Below, one piece after another: positions 26,886-35,862 of a DNA stretch of 64,000 nucleotides. Both the position numbers and the translations under genes were made by a program. The notes under the pieces were generated by a model. It was not told the origin of the DNA and ran no database searches. It saw nothing but the letters and a program-made list of their open reading frames with translations. Where the stretch lies: positions 1-64,000 of the forward strand of contig JADFDO010000004.1 in the NCBI GenBank assembly GCA_018262855.1. Direction: 5' to 3'. The stretch comes from Methanolinea sp. Its GTDB lineage: Archaea > Halobacteriota > Methanomicrobia > Methanomicrobiales > Methanospirillaceae. Positions within the stretch are counted from its first letter, which is position 1. Every line of letters starts with the position of its first letter.

Positions 26886-27128
26886 TCAGTCTTCTGGTGC
26901 CTCTTCGGGTTCCCGGTCGAATACTGTCAGCATCTTCATGGCCATGGCATGGAAGGAGTCTGCCTTGACGATCGCTATACCCCTCTTTTCATCTCCCAGG
27001 ACGAGGAGCGTATCACCTGGTTGGATAGAGAAGATCTCCCTGGCTTTCTTCGGGATCACGATCTGGCCCCTCTCGCCAACCCTGACCGTGCCAAAGATGT
27101 GTTTTCCCTTGTGGTCACCGTCAAACAT
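26886..27128 (-). CDS. AbrB/MazE/SpoVT-family DNA-binding regulator
   Basis: An 80-residue protein with the swapped-hairpin DNA-binding core 'FGTVRVGERGQIVIPKKAR' followed by 'FSIQPGDTLLVLGDE', the AbrB 'L-x-P-G-D' signature. The C-terminal half has a helix and an acidic tail. It sits upstream of, and close to, the double-flavodoxin gene, so it is likely an autoregulated transcription factor controlling that gene. A repeated AT-rich motif lies upstream at 27143-27188. Confidence 0.9.
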   Translation of the reverse strand: MFDGDHKGKHIFGTVRVGERGQIVIPKKAREIFSIQPGDTLLVLGDEKRGIAIVKADSFHAMAMKMLTVFDREPEEAPED

Positions 27129-27527
27129 GATTATTCACATCTTTCATACTTTTCATATATTCATATTTTTATGATAAGTATGATAAATATGTTTTGGTAT
27201 TTTCCCAAATTCCGATTGTGCTTTCTGTGGGAAAAACCTGCATTCTCATTGTTGCAGGTGACGCTCTACCTGGAATACCCTGCCCTCTCAAGCCCCCACG
27301 GGGATCAGCGAATGAATTGAAAAAAAAGATGCGGAACGTTTGGAAGATGCAGGTTCTATGACTGCTACAATAGAGAGGGGGATAGAAGATCGGAAAAAGG
27401 GAAGGCTATCTGCCAGCCGAAATGCGTGTCCATACCGACTTTTCTGATGCAGCCTCACGCATACGGCAGATCGCAAAGTGCCCCGAGGCCAAGGGGAGTA
27501 GGAGAGCCATCACCAACCACAGCGAGA
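27129..27527. other. Intergenic region between regulator and large kinase gene
   Basis: A stretch of 399 bases separating two genes on the same strand. Its left part holds the promoter/operator described separately. The rest has short open frames that lack recognisable features; the sequence near 27300 (run of A) is AT-rich and may act as terminator for the kinase transcript. No gene called. Confidence 0.4.
27143..27190 (-). promoter_or_regulatory. Repeated AT-rich motifs upstream of the AbrB-like gene
   Basis: TTCATA occurs at 27143, 27152 and 27160 (spacing 8-9 bases), followed by ATGATAAGT and ATGATAAAT at 27171 and 27180. The two sets are roughly complementary in orientation, so the region has partial dyad symmetry. 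Multiple short phased repeats just upstream of a regulator gene suggest an operator for autoregulation and a TATA element on the minus strand. This is inferred from pattern only. Confidence 0.4.
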
Positions 27528-30500
27528 TCAGGGGGATATCCTGAACTGTTCCTCCGGGACCTTTATCTCGAAGCGTGCCCCCCTGCCCGGGATACCCGTT
27601 TCCCTGATCGTGATCCCTGTGAGCGCGAGGATCTCCCGTACAAGGAACATGCCAAGGCCGGTATGCTTCCCGTATCCCCGCTCAAAGATCTTCTCCTTCT
27701 CACCTTCTGGGATACCAACCCCGTTATCCTCCCAGAGGAGGAGGAGAGCCTCCCCTGTGCGGCGGGAAGAGACTGTGATTTCCGTCGCATGTTCGCCATG
27801 CTGGAGGGAGTTGTCCAGCAGGTTGAAAAAGACCTTCCCGAGCATCAGGTCCGCATATACCTCGATCCCACCGACAGAAGAGTTGAGAGTGACTGAACCA
27901 GGGACGTACGCCAGTGGGAGCGTGCTCTCCAAATCCTGCCACCGCGGTTCCTGGCTCCCGAGTTCCTGGTACACCTTTGCCTCTTCGATGAGAGACTGGA
28001 TTGCGAGAGTGGCCGATTCAATTTTTGCGATGTAATCTCCATGAGTGGGATCAGTGCTGGCTTCTTTCGCGATACCAAGGTACCCGAGGATAACAGCAAT
28101 CTTGTTCTTGATATCATGGCGGGTGATGCTTGTGATGAGGTTGATCTGGTGGTTCGCAAGCCGAATCGCATCCTCCGTTTTCTTCCGGTCCGTGATATCG
28201 ACTGCAAGACCCCGAAGCCCGGTCAGATTCCCTTCTGCATCCATCACCTTTGACGAGCGGATCTCAAGGGTCAGTTCATGCCCGTCCCTGTGGCGGGCAG
28301 GGACCTGAAGCGGGGGAAGCGGCGAATCCGACATGATATGTTCTGCAAGACCCTGCATCACAAATGGCTTTGCCCGCTCCGGAACCAGTTCCGTGATCGA
28401 TCTTCCGAGTATCTCTTCCGGCATGTATCCCAGGATCCTGCTGACCATCGGGCTGATATACACGAATAATCCCCGGGGATCGATCTCCCACACAATATCG
28501 GGTGATGTCTCGACAAGAGATCGAAATCTTTCCTCGCTTTCATGGAGTGAATCTTCTGCATGCTTGCGATCCGTGATATCCCGGAGGATCCCGGACAATC
28601 CGACAACTCCCCCGGAAAGATCGAAGATTGCAGTGCCGTTATCCTCCATCCAGCGTATCATACCGGATTTATCCCTGATCCGGAAGATCGTGATGGTAGA
28701 CCGCCCGGTTGTGAGAGTCGTTTCAAAATCACGAAGTACCCCCGGGAGATCTTCTTCCTCGATGAAGGATGTGAGGCTTCTTGACAATACCTCGTCTTCA
28801 CTGAATCCATAACGTGAGATCTGGGGGCTGATATTCCGGATCACGCCCGTGGTGTCCATTGAATAGATGATATCGTTGGAGTTTTCCACCAGCGAGCGGT
28901 ATTTCTCCTCACTCTCCAGGAGGGCTTTCTCAGTCTGTTTTACTGCGGTGATGTCGGTCAGCACGTTCATGATCGCAGGGGAACCCTCAAAAGAGATGAC
29001 CGTTCCACGGATATTGACGATCCTGCGTTTTCCTTCCCTTGGCTGCAGTTCGATCTCGTACGATTCGTTCAGGCCGTGATCAAGTCGTAACCGGATGGAT
29101 TCGGCGACCTTTGCATGGTATTCAGGGGCAATAAATTCAAGAATGGAATGGCCTACCACCTCGTCCGGAAGCCGCCCCATGGATTCTGTCATCGCTGGAT
29201 TGACATAGAGGATCACGCCGTCCCGGTGAACCACGACAAGATCGGGCAGATTATCAAGGATTACGCGGATCTTTTCCTCGCTCTGACGCAACGCATCCTC
29301 AGCTGTTTTAAGGGGAGTTACATCGACCACAGACGCAACGCTGTTCCCGGTATCCGGTATCACGTCGACATGGACAAAACAGAAATGGATGGCTCCGCCA
29401 GAATCGACAAGCCTGCATTCATACACATTCGGGACTGCAACGGGATCCCGGCGCCTTTCAGTATGATACTGCTTCATCCGATCGACATCGTCAGGGTGGA
29501 TGAAAGTTGTCCAGCTCTGCTGGTTCTCCATCTCCTTGCGTGAAACACCGGTGAGCCTTTCGAACCCGGCGTTTGCCCGGAGGATGGTAGTATCGGGTGC
29601 GATCAGGATGGTTCCGGTCCCTGTGTTCTCAAAGACGGTCCGGTACAGGTTCTCGGATCGTTTCAGGTCCTCTTCCGCTTTTTTCTTCCCAGTGATGTCC
29701 CTTAAGATACCCTCGATGCCGGCTATTTGGCCTTCAGGGTTGTAATAATAATGGCTGTTGGTGGAGACTCGGACGACAGATCCATTCACATGCCTCAAAT
29801 TCAATTCGTAATCACGGAGAAATCCGTTCTCCTTGAGCTTTGCAAGAAATGCTGCGCGATCCGCAGGATTTTCATACATCTTCGCAGCAATTGGAAACCC
29901 GACCAGTTCATCAACAGAACGGTACCCGAGAAGATCAGCACCTGATGGGGATATCAGGAGTATGTTCCCTTCCATGTCAGTCCTGTAGAACACATCCTGA
30001 ATATTCTCAAAGATGGTGCGGAACTTCGCCTCGCTCTCCCGGAGGGCTGCCCCCTGCCTTCTCTCCTCGGTCACATCGAAGAATGTTCCAAAGGATGCGG
30101 GCCGGCCCTTATACAATCCAAGGTAGGTCCTGACCTGCATCCTGATCCGGCGAATTCCATCTTTGTGAAGCAATGAGAATTCGTACCGTTCCGGGACCTC
30201 CTTCCCCATAGCCCGGTCTTTTGCCCTGGATACTACCATGTCCCGGTCCTCGGGTGCGAGGATATCGGCAAGGAGTATGCCATTGAGCTCCTCCGCTGAA
30301 TAACCGGAGAGGCCGGCAAGGGCCTGATTATAAAAAACAAGGCGGCCATCCTGGAGGATGAATACTCCGTCCCTGTTGTGTTCGACAAGTATGCGGTATT
30401 TCTCCTCGCTCTCCCGGAGGGCTTCTTCCTGGGCCTTGAGCTGGTCGTACTTCTCCCGGAGTTCCTCTTCGGCGGCCGCAAGATTCGTATATGCGGAGTT

Positions 30501-31295
30501 AAGGTCATCGGTTTTCTTGAGGAGTTCTTCCTCAATTCTTTTCAGTTTGGTAACCTCGGCAGCCATGGTCAGGATCGCAGGCTTGTTATTGATAGTGACC
30601 GGGATTGTGGAGAAAGAGGCGTGGATGCGGCCGCCCCCCTTGCCGGTCAGGGCAACCGGCATGTTGTCAATTCTTCCTGACATCAGGAATTGAGAGGCGA
30701 GCTTGCCGAAATCAATGAGCGAGAGGAGCCCTATCTCTATGGGACTCTTCCCCAGCACTTCTCTCTCCTGATACCCGCTGCTCTGCAGGAAAGCCCGATT
30801 GACGGAGATAAACTTTCCATCCGGGAGGCTGTTGATTGCGATAGGATACGGACTGTTCTCAAAGATAGTCCGGAACTTCTCCCCACTCTCCTTGACCAGG
30901 TTCTCTGCCTGTTTTCTCCTGACAGCCTGCCTGACCTTGTGAGCGAGTTCAGTAAACTGCGCCTTCGGGTCACCTCCTTTCTGGAGATAGAAGTCCGCAC
31001 CATTGTTGATCGCGGCGATCACGACCTCCTCGCGCCCACGGCCTGTAAAGAGGATGAATGGTATATCCCCGAACCTCTCCCGGACTGCCTTCAGGAACCC
31101 GATTCCGTCCATCTCCGGCATCTGGTAGTCGGAGACAATGACATCGAAGGATCCATGGGAGAGCATTTCGAGGGCCTGCCCCGCAGATTCCGAAATGCTG
31201 ACGTTGAACTCCCCGAGTTTCTGGAGATATATCTGGGTGATATTCAGGAGGGCGGGTTCATCATCGACATAAAGAACACGTATCCATCCTTCCAT
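27528..31295 (-). CDS. REC-PAS x7 hybrid histidine kinase
   Basis: A very large soluble sensor kinase of 1,255 residues from the ATG at 31295 (an upstream in-frame ATG at 31385 would add 30 non-conserved residues). An N-terminal receiver domain ('VLYVDDEPALL', phospho-Asp in 'IVSDYQMPEMD', Lys in 'YLQKGGDP') is followed by seven PAS/PAC units, each opened by 'ESEEKYR'-type helices, then the archaeal HK core with His near residue 1060 ('ITRHDIKNK') and an ATPase domain ('LLDNSLQHGE', 'WEDNGVGIPEG', 'TGLGMFLVREIL'). Receiver-first architecture lets an upstream kinase modulate it. The core is paralogous to that at 23636-25369. Confidence 0.93.
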   Translation of the reverse strand: MEGWIRVLYVDDEPALLNITQIYLQKLGEFNVSISESAGQALEMLSHGSFDVIVSDYQMPEMDGIGFLKAVRERFGDIPFILFTGRGREEVVIAAINNGADFYLQKGGDPKAQFTELAHKVRQAVRRKQAENLVKESGEKFRTIFENSPYPIAINSLPDGKFISVNRAFLQSSGYQEREVLGKSPIEIGLLSLIDFGKLASQFLMSGRIDNMPVALTGKGGGRIHASFSTIPVTINNKPAILTMAAEVTKLKRIEEELLKKTDDLNSAYTNLAAAEEELREKYDQLKAQEEALRESEEKYRILVEHNRDGVFILQDGRLVFYNQALAGLSGYSAEELNGILLADILAPEDRDMVVSRAKDRAMGKEVPERYEFSLLHKDGIRRIRMQVRTYLGLYKGRPASFGTFFDVTEERRQGAALRESEAKFRTIFENIQDVFYRTDMEGNILLISPSGADLLGYRSVDELVGFPIAAKMYENPADRAAFLAKLKENGFLRDYELNLRHVNGSVVRVSTNSHYYYNPEGQIAGIEGILRDITGKKKAEEDLKRSENLYRTVFENTGTGTILIAPDTTILRANAGFERLTGVSRKEMENQQSWTTFIHPDDVDRMKQYHTERRRDPVAVPNVYECRLVDSGGAIHFCFVHVDVIPDTGNSVASVVDVTPLKTAEDALRQSEEKIRVILDNLPDLVVVHRDGVILYVNPAMTESMGRLPDEVVGHSILEFIAPEYHAKVAESIRLRLDHGLNESYEIELQPREGKRRIVNIRGTVISFEGSPAIMNVLTDITAVKQTEKALLESEEKYRSLVENSNDIIYSMDTTGVIRNISPQISRYGFSEDEVLSRSLTSFIEEEDLPGVLRDFETTLTTGRSTITIFRIRDKSGMIRWMEDNGTAIFDLSGGVVGLSGILRDITDRKHAEDSLHESEERFRSLVETSPDIVWEIDPRGLFVYISPMVSRILGYMPEEILGRSITELVPERAKPFVMQGLAEHIMSDSPLPPLQVPARHRDGHELTLEIRSSKVMDAEGNLTGLRGLAVDITDRKKTEDAIRLANHQINLITSITRHDIKNKIAVILGYLGIAKEASTDPTHGDYIAKIESATLAIQSLIEEAKVYQELGSQEPRWQDLESTLPLAYVPGSVTLNSSVGGIEVYADLMLGKVFFNLLDNSLQHGEHATEITVSSRRTGEALLLLWEDNGVGIPEGEKEKIFERGYGKHTGLGMFLVREILALTGITIRETGIPGRGARFEIKVPEEQFRISP

Positions 31296-31573
31296 GGTAC
31301 ATGCATGTAGGGATTCCACTATATCATGACTTTTGATTGTGACATCAATGCTGGAATGGAGTGATTGATTGTGGTAACAATCCATGATATGCTGCGTAAC
31401 AGCCTATCATTCGCTCAATAGTCGGGCTAAGCTCTCCCCTGAAACCGTTTCCACACACTCCCTGGACTGTTCGGATCCGCCTTGCAGGGTGAGAATCCGA
31501 GACGGATACATGCGTTCTGATCTTTACAAGGATATATTTCCAGCCGGGATAAAGTGGGAAGAAGGAGAGCACC

Positions 31574-32173
31574 ATGCAGTTCTCAGATATCATCATGAAG
31601 AGGTATGCAACGAAGAAGTTTGACGGAAAACCTGTCCCGGATAAGGTTGTACATGAGATCCTTGAGATTGTCCGTTTTGCCCCGTCAGCACTCAACCTCC
31701 AGCCCTGGAAGATAAGGGTTGTTACGGACATGAAGCTGAAGGCAGATCTCAAACCTGCGGCGTTTGGCCAGGAGCAGATCACTACGTGCTCCCACCTGCT
31801 CGTCTTCTGTGCAGACCCGGATTATGACAGCCTTATCCGGCGTCTTGGGGCACTCCTCGAAAAAAGTAATGTTCCCGGAGAGACCCGATCGATGATTCTA
31901 CATATGGCACAGGAGTTCGCGGGGAGAATGTCACCCGAGCAGAAACTCGCCTGGTCAACGGCACAGACCTATCTGGCACTTGGAAATGCCCTCAACGGGG
32001 CAAAGTCTCTCGGGATCGACTCATGCCCGATGGGAGGATTCGACCCTGCAGAGTTCAGCCGCATCCTGAAGATCCCAAAACCCCTCGTCCCGGTCATGCT
32101 CTGCCCGCTCGGATATGGTGCCGATACCCCGATGCCCAAAGTCCGGTTTGCAAAAGAGGATATCATCTTCTGA
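31574..32173 (+). CDS. Nitroreductase-family flavoprotein
   Basis: A 199-residue FMN-dependent oxidoreductase. The N-terminus 'IIMKRYATKKFDGKPV' is the nitroreductase signature with the FMN-phosphate Arg/Lys, 'RFAPSALNLQPWK' is the second FMN-contact loop, and 'SLGIDSCPMGGFDP' is the conserved 'G.dscp..G' motif of the NfsB/YdjA group. It should reduce nitro-compounds or quinones with NAD(P)H; the natural substrate is unknown. GGAGA lies 6-8 bases upstream of the ATG. It is convergent with the STAS-kinase gene, whose end is 20 bases away. Confidence 0.92.
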   Translation: MQFSDIIMKRYATKKFDGKPVPDKVVHEILEIVRFAPSALNLQPWKIRVVTDMKLKADLKPAAFGQEQITTCSHLLVFCADPDYDSLIRRLGALLEKSNVPGETRSMILHMAQEFAGRMSPEQKLAWSTAQTYLALGNALNGAKSLGIDSCPMGGFDPAEFSRILKIPKPLVPVMLCPLGYGADTPMPKVRFAKEDIIF

Positions 32174-32193
32174 CAGGACCGGCCTCACCCATC

Positions 32194-34551
32194 TCATCCT
32201 AACGTGTTGCAGAGGAGGGAGGAGGAGATCCAGGCATATTCTTTCATGTACTCGTTCACGCTCACATATGCCGGAACGCAGAGCGTATAGTAGAGGAGCG
32301 CCAGGTAATACTGGCGGATATCCTCGTCAAGCAGTGTGATGGTATCTGCATACCTCCGCAGCTGCTGGATCACCGAAAACGCTTTTTGGATATCGGAATC
32401 GGTGATATATCCGGGAATTATCGGGATCTCCCCAAACCTGTCCGGTTTTAAGAACACCTGTTCCAGAGAAGCAAGCTTTGCCAGGCGGTCTTCTGAGAGA
32501 ATAGGGATCATCTCGAATTTGAGAACACATTCGAGCTTTGCAATATCCCGGAGAATATGGGAATGGCCGGTCATGGCAAAGTCGATCAGCCACATGTTCT
32601 TCTCCTCGTCCATGAGCACATTCTTCATGTTCAGGTCGCCGTGGACCGATCCCTCGTACACATTCCAGAGTGAAGGGAGACGTTGCGGGAGGACATGGTC
32701 CATGAAATAGAGGGGATTTTTTGATCTCCCCAGGCCATACGGTAGTTCGAAGAATTCCTCATCAGGGGAGATACCGTAGCGTGATTTCGCCCATTCTTTC
32801 ACAGCCCCGTAATTGAAGATATCCGCATAGACCCGGTAGAGAGGGAGGTCTTTGAGCCTGGGCTGGCCGTACCATGCCCGTAGCACTTTCCGGAAGAGCG
32901 TATCGAAGACGGTGAGCACCTCCCCTGTCTGATGGTTGAGGTAATACTCTTCGAGCGAGGAGATCCTGCCCTGGCTCCCCTGGATGCCGACGAACGTATA
33001 GAGGATCCCACCGTACTCCCCCGAGCGGCCTGTCTCTATGATCTGCGTGGCATTGTTCTGGATGTACCGCTTGACGTGCCCTTCGTACCCGTCGATCTCC
33101 GCCTTGATGTTCTTCCACCGGTCAAGTTTCAGGACAAAGGGCATCTCCCTCCGCCCCTGGCGGTCATAGGCATCATCTCGGAAGACAAGCGATCCGCTGA
33201 ATCCCCCCGAGAGCGGGTGGAGATGGATTTCGTCGCATTCATGGTGGACATCGCGGACTATCCGTTCGTAATCGGGATTCCATCCCCTGACTTCACCTTC
33301 GATAACGATCTCGGTTCCCCTATTCTGCCTGACATCCGAAATTATGGAGAGATGGAGGGTTGCCCTCTTGATGGTCGTGGCGGTTGAGAGATGGCGTAAC
33401 ACCGCAGGGACCCCTGACGAGAGCACATATGAGACCGTCTCGCATGGGTCACTGCTCTCCGGTTCCTGGATTGTGGGAAACATCAGGCACATGATCCTTG
33501 GAGAATACCCTCCGGGAACCTGAACGTCACCTGCCAGGGTATGGAGGATAGTGCTGTCCCACCCTCCGGACTGGTATGCAGGATCCGCGACAATCGCACA
33601 TCCCGCCATTGACCTTTCACGGGATGCGGACGCATGAGCCGGATCGGGAAGTCCTGCTGGCTGGGACGTATCGATCAGGGACACCCGTGAGGATTCTCCA
33701 CAGAACGTGAGAGAGAGGATCCCCCTGTAGCTGGGTGTCGAGTTCCTGGCGAAGTCCTGGAGCGCTTCGATAAGATCGGCGAACGCGATCCCCTGCTCTT
33801 CCTCTGATCGCACTTTTACCATGAATTGTGGAGAACCTGACGATACGATGAGGAAGGAGGCGGTCACCGGGATCGACGCCTGCTTTGTATCGATGATGAG
33901 GTAATCAAGGATGTCGTGGCTCTCCGGAGGGAGCCACGCGGCAACCGGGCCAAGGGAGAGGAAGTCTCCCTCCGGGATCTTCGCATGACCCGTCTGCCGG
34001 CCCGGTGCCCCCCACCCCATGGACGATGAAGTCGAAGGTATGTTGACCTGGATCGCCAATCCTTCTGCGGAATCCCCCGTGCCTCCTTCGTGGGGAGTGC
34101 CGAAAATTTCGAGAGTGTTCCTGTCAGTTCCCGTGCGAATTACCGTGAATTCTGCCCTCTTCGCATGCCAGATCCTGGGGTAGTGTTCACCCTCTTCCGC
34201 GGCCCGGGCTGCTGTTGCATGTGCTGCAAGGACCGCATCCCTGCAGGAGGGATGGAGGGAGAGGAGTGTTGAAAACCCGGTCATCTCAATAACCGAGAGG
34301 GGGTAGGGCTGGACGCCTGATAGGTGGAGCTTCCCCCTTCGTCCCTTCAGCGTCTTCTCGGCGGATATGATCACCCTGATCCCTGCACTGCTCAGGTAGG
34401 GAACATGCTCCATGTCAAAGACCGCAGTCCTGTCGGTCTCTTCGAGGTGCCGCTCAAAGGAATCTCCAAGATCGATCGCCCCGAGTGAATCCAGTCGACC
34501 ATCCATTGAGAGAACAAGGATCCCATCCTGACGAGTTGAAGACACCTGCAT
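32194..34551 (-). CDS. STAS-domain / aminoglycoside-phosphotransferase-like kinase fusion
   Basis: A 785-residue protein. Residues about 1-110 are a STAS (anti-sigma-factor-antagonist-like) domain with the 'PYLSSAGIRVI' loop, whose Ser is the usual phosphorylation site. Residues about 110-430 are not recognised. Residues about 440-785 form a kinase-like domain with a glycine-rich 'LSGGFSGSLVF', a Lys in 'FVLKLDRW', the catalytic loop 'VHGDLNMKNVL' (Asp639, Asn644) and 'LIDFAMTG' (Asp657). These residues suggest an active small-molecule or protein kinase of the APH/choline-kinase type. The combination implies a regulatory, phosphorylation-based switch. A GGAGGG precedes the ATG. No known partner gene is adjacent. 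Confidence 0.8.
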   Translation of the reverse strand: MQVSSTRQDGILVLSMDGRLDSLGAIDLGDSFERHLEETDRTAVFDMEHVPYLSSAGIRVIISAEKTLKGRRGKLHLSGVQPYPLSVIEMTGFSTLLSLHPSCRDAVLAAHATAARAAEEGEHYPRIWHAKRAEFTVIRTGTDRNTLEIFGTPHEGGTGDSAEGLAIQVNIPSTSSSMGWGAPGRQTGHAKIPEGDFLSLGPVAAWLPPESHDILDYLIIDTKQASIPVTASFLIVSSGSPQFMVKVRSEEEQGIAFADLIEALQDFARNSTPSYRGILSLTFCGESSRVSLIDTSQPAGLPDPAHASASRERSMAGCAIVADPAYQSGGWDSTILHTLAGDVQVPGGYSPRIMCLMFPTIQEPESSDPCETVSYVLSSGVPAVLRHLSTATTIKRATLHLSIISDVRQNRGTEIVIEGEVRGWNPDYERIVRDVHHECDEIHLHPLSGGFSGSLVFRDDAYDRQGRREMPFVLKLDRWKNIKAEIDGYEGHVKRYIQNNATQIIETGRSGEYGGILYTFVGIQGSQGRISSLEEYYLNHQTGEVLTVFDTLFRKVLRAWYGQPRLKDLPLYRVYADIFNYGAVKEWAKSRYGISPDEEFFELPYGLGRSKNPLYFMDHVLPQRLPSLWNVYEGSVHGDLNMKNVLMDEEKNMWLIDFAMTGHSHILRDIAKLECVLKFEMIPILSEDRLAKLASLEQVFLKPDRFGEIPIIPGYITDSDIQKAFSVIQQLRRYADTITLLDEDIRQYYLALLYYTLCVPAYVSVNEYMKEYAWISSSLLCNTLG

Positions 34552-34659
34552 CCCGGATTCACCCTCCTCGATACGCTGGTAGTACTACCTGGTCACAGGA
34601 TTCCATAAACAATCCGGATTGCATTATTGGCTGTTGTTTTAAGGTACCTGGTGCATCAA

Positions 34660-35067
34660 TCAGGTCTCCTTCTCCCGCTCCTTTCCACAGGATGAACACC
34701 TCCAGCGGTGAATGTTGATAACACCCCCGCATACACTGCAGGTCCATCGTTCTCGCTCTTTCTTTACAAAAGCCCGGATTCCATGCTCCTTGATCACCTC
34801 GAGATTTTCGAGCATGCTCATCCCGTACTTGGTCCTGTACCGCCTGTCCAGCTGTGCAAGACGCCTGCAGGGGTATTTCTCGCAGGTATGGCGATACCTG
34901 TCGCGTACCTCTTCACAGGAATAGATCGTGCAGTGCCTCCTGCATGCACAGTTCGCGGAATAGCATCCATCGCAATGGTTCTTCTCCCGGAGGTATGCCA
35001 TGCAGATGGCGCAGTCCATCCCGCAGGGAGCAATAAGAGTCGTCCGGAAGGGATTCCTTTGCGCCAT
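34660..35067 (-). CDS. Cys-rich DUF3795-like protein
   Basis: About 135 residues. The N-terminal half has the DUF3795 pattern 'LIAPCGMDCAICMAYLR', 'CDGCYSANC' and further Cys pairs, and the C-terminal end is a zinc-ribbon ('CSVCGGV' ... 'CSSCGK'). Function is unknown for the family; the many Cys suggest metal or cluster binding. The ATG at 35067 overlaps the stop of the acetyltransferase gene (TGATG), so the two are translationally coupled. Choosing the longer frame (35142) would create a heavy overlap. Confidence 0.78.
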   Translation of the reverse strand: MAQRNPFRTTLIAPCGMDCAICMAYLREKNHCDGCYSANCACRRHCTIYSCEEVRDRYRHTCEKYPCRRLAQLDRRYRTKYGMSMLENLEVIKEHGIRAFVKKERERWTCSVCGGVINIHRWRCSSCGKEREKET

Positions 35068-35561
35068 CAGATCTGCTTCTCCATCCAGACCATATCGAAA
35101 AAGTTGCCCCGTTTCTTTCCCACGTTCCTGAACCGCCCGCACTCGGAAAACCCGTTCTTTTCATGGAATCGTATGCTGCCCTCGTTCCGGGAGGAGACAC
35201 TCGCGAGGATTACTGAGATCCCCTTCTTCCTGCACTCGGTTTCAAGGTGATGGAGCATCCTGGTCCCGAGACCCTTTCCGGTATCTTCCGGACGGATGAA
35301 AAACGTTATCTCGGCGGTATGGGCAAACACGGGGAATGGATTATAAGGGCGGAGTATCCCGAACCCGGCAAGGGATCCTTCCCCGATCCTGACCGCGACA
35401 GTCGGATACCCCCGGGCCATCTGCATCATCAGGTCGAAGAACTCGTAAGTGACCCTTGTCTCGGGATATGCCGCGTCGCTGTGCCCTACGTAGTAATTGA
35501 AGAGGTCTATCACCGCAATGCGGTCCGATTCTTCAAGGGGGGAGAGGACGAAATCCTGCAT
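35067..35561 (-). CDS. GNAT acetyltransferase (Pat/YncA-like)
   Basis: A 164-residue GNAT protein. Its acetyl-CoA loop is 'IRPEDTGKGLGTRMLHHLE', followed by 'ASVSSRNEGSIRFHEKNGF', the conserved tail of phosphinothricin-acetyltransferase-like enzymes, and a C-terminal 'FDMVWMEK'. It is translated ahead of and coupled to the Cys-rich protein gene, so the two may act together. Family resemblance to the partial gene at 1-446 is clear. Substrate unknown. Confidence 0.88.
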   Translation of the reverse strand: MQDFVLSPLEESDRIAVIDLFNYYVGHSDAAYPETRVTYEFFDLMMQMARGYPTVAVRIGEGSLAGFGILRPYNPFPVFAHTAEITFFIRPEDTGKGLGTRMLHHLETECRKKGISVILASVSSRNEGSIRFHEKNGFSECGRFRNVGKKRGNFFDMVWMEKQI

Positions 35562-35652
35562 GGATAATCACCGGGGTGGTTTTTTTCTAGTCCTGGCTGG
35601 CAATCGGGAAAATTCTTAATCTATCCTGGCACTGAATATTTTTCGACTACCA

Positions 35653-35805
35653 TTGAATGATCTGTATTCATCAATACTATTGATTCTCATCATCATCGGA
35701 CTTCTGGTAGTACCCGCTCTGGTTGGCCTCGCGAGCCTGGCAATACTCTACCGCATTCTCTCGTGGGTAGAGGGGTTATTGACCCGGGTGGTGATCCTTT
35801 TTTAG
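35653..35805 (+). CDS. Small hydrophobic ORF (single-pass membrane peptide)
   Basis: A 50-residue frame from a TTG codon (LNDLYSSILLILIIIG...) with one or two strongly hydrophobic helices and a basic C-terminal segment, ending with TAG at 35803. No Shine-Dalgarno sequence is seen and the start codon is non-standard, so this is uncertain. It lies between the GNAT gene and the next small membrane ORF. Confidence 0.35.
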   Translation: MNDLYSSILLILIIIGLLVVPALVGLASLAILYRILSWVEGLLTRVVILF

Positions 35806-35862
35806 ATTGCTCCTTATCAATGTACTCGCATTCGTATGGCTTGATCTCGACCCTTTTCCGAA

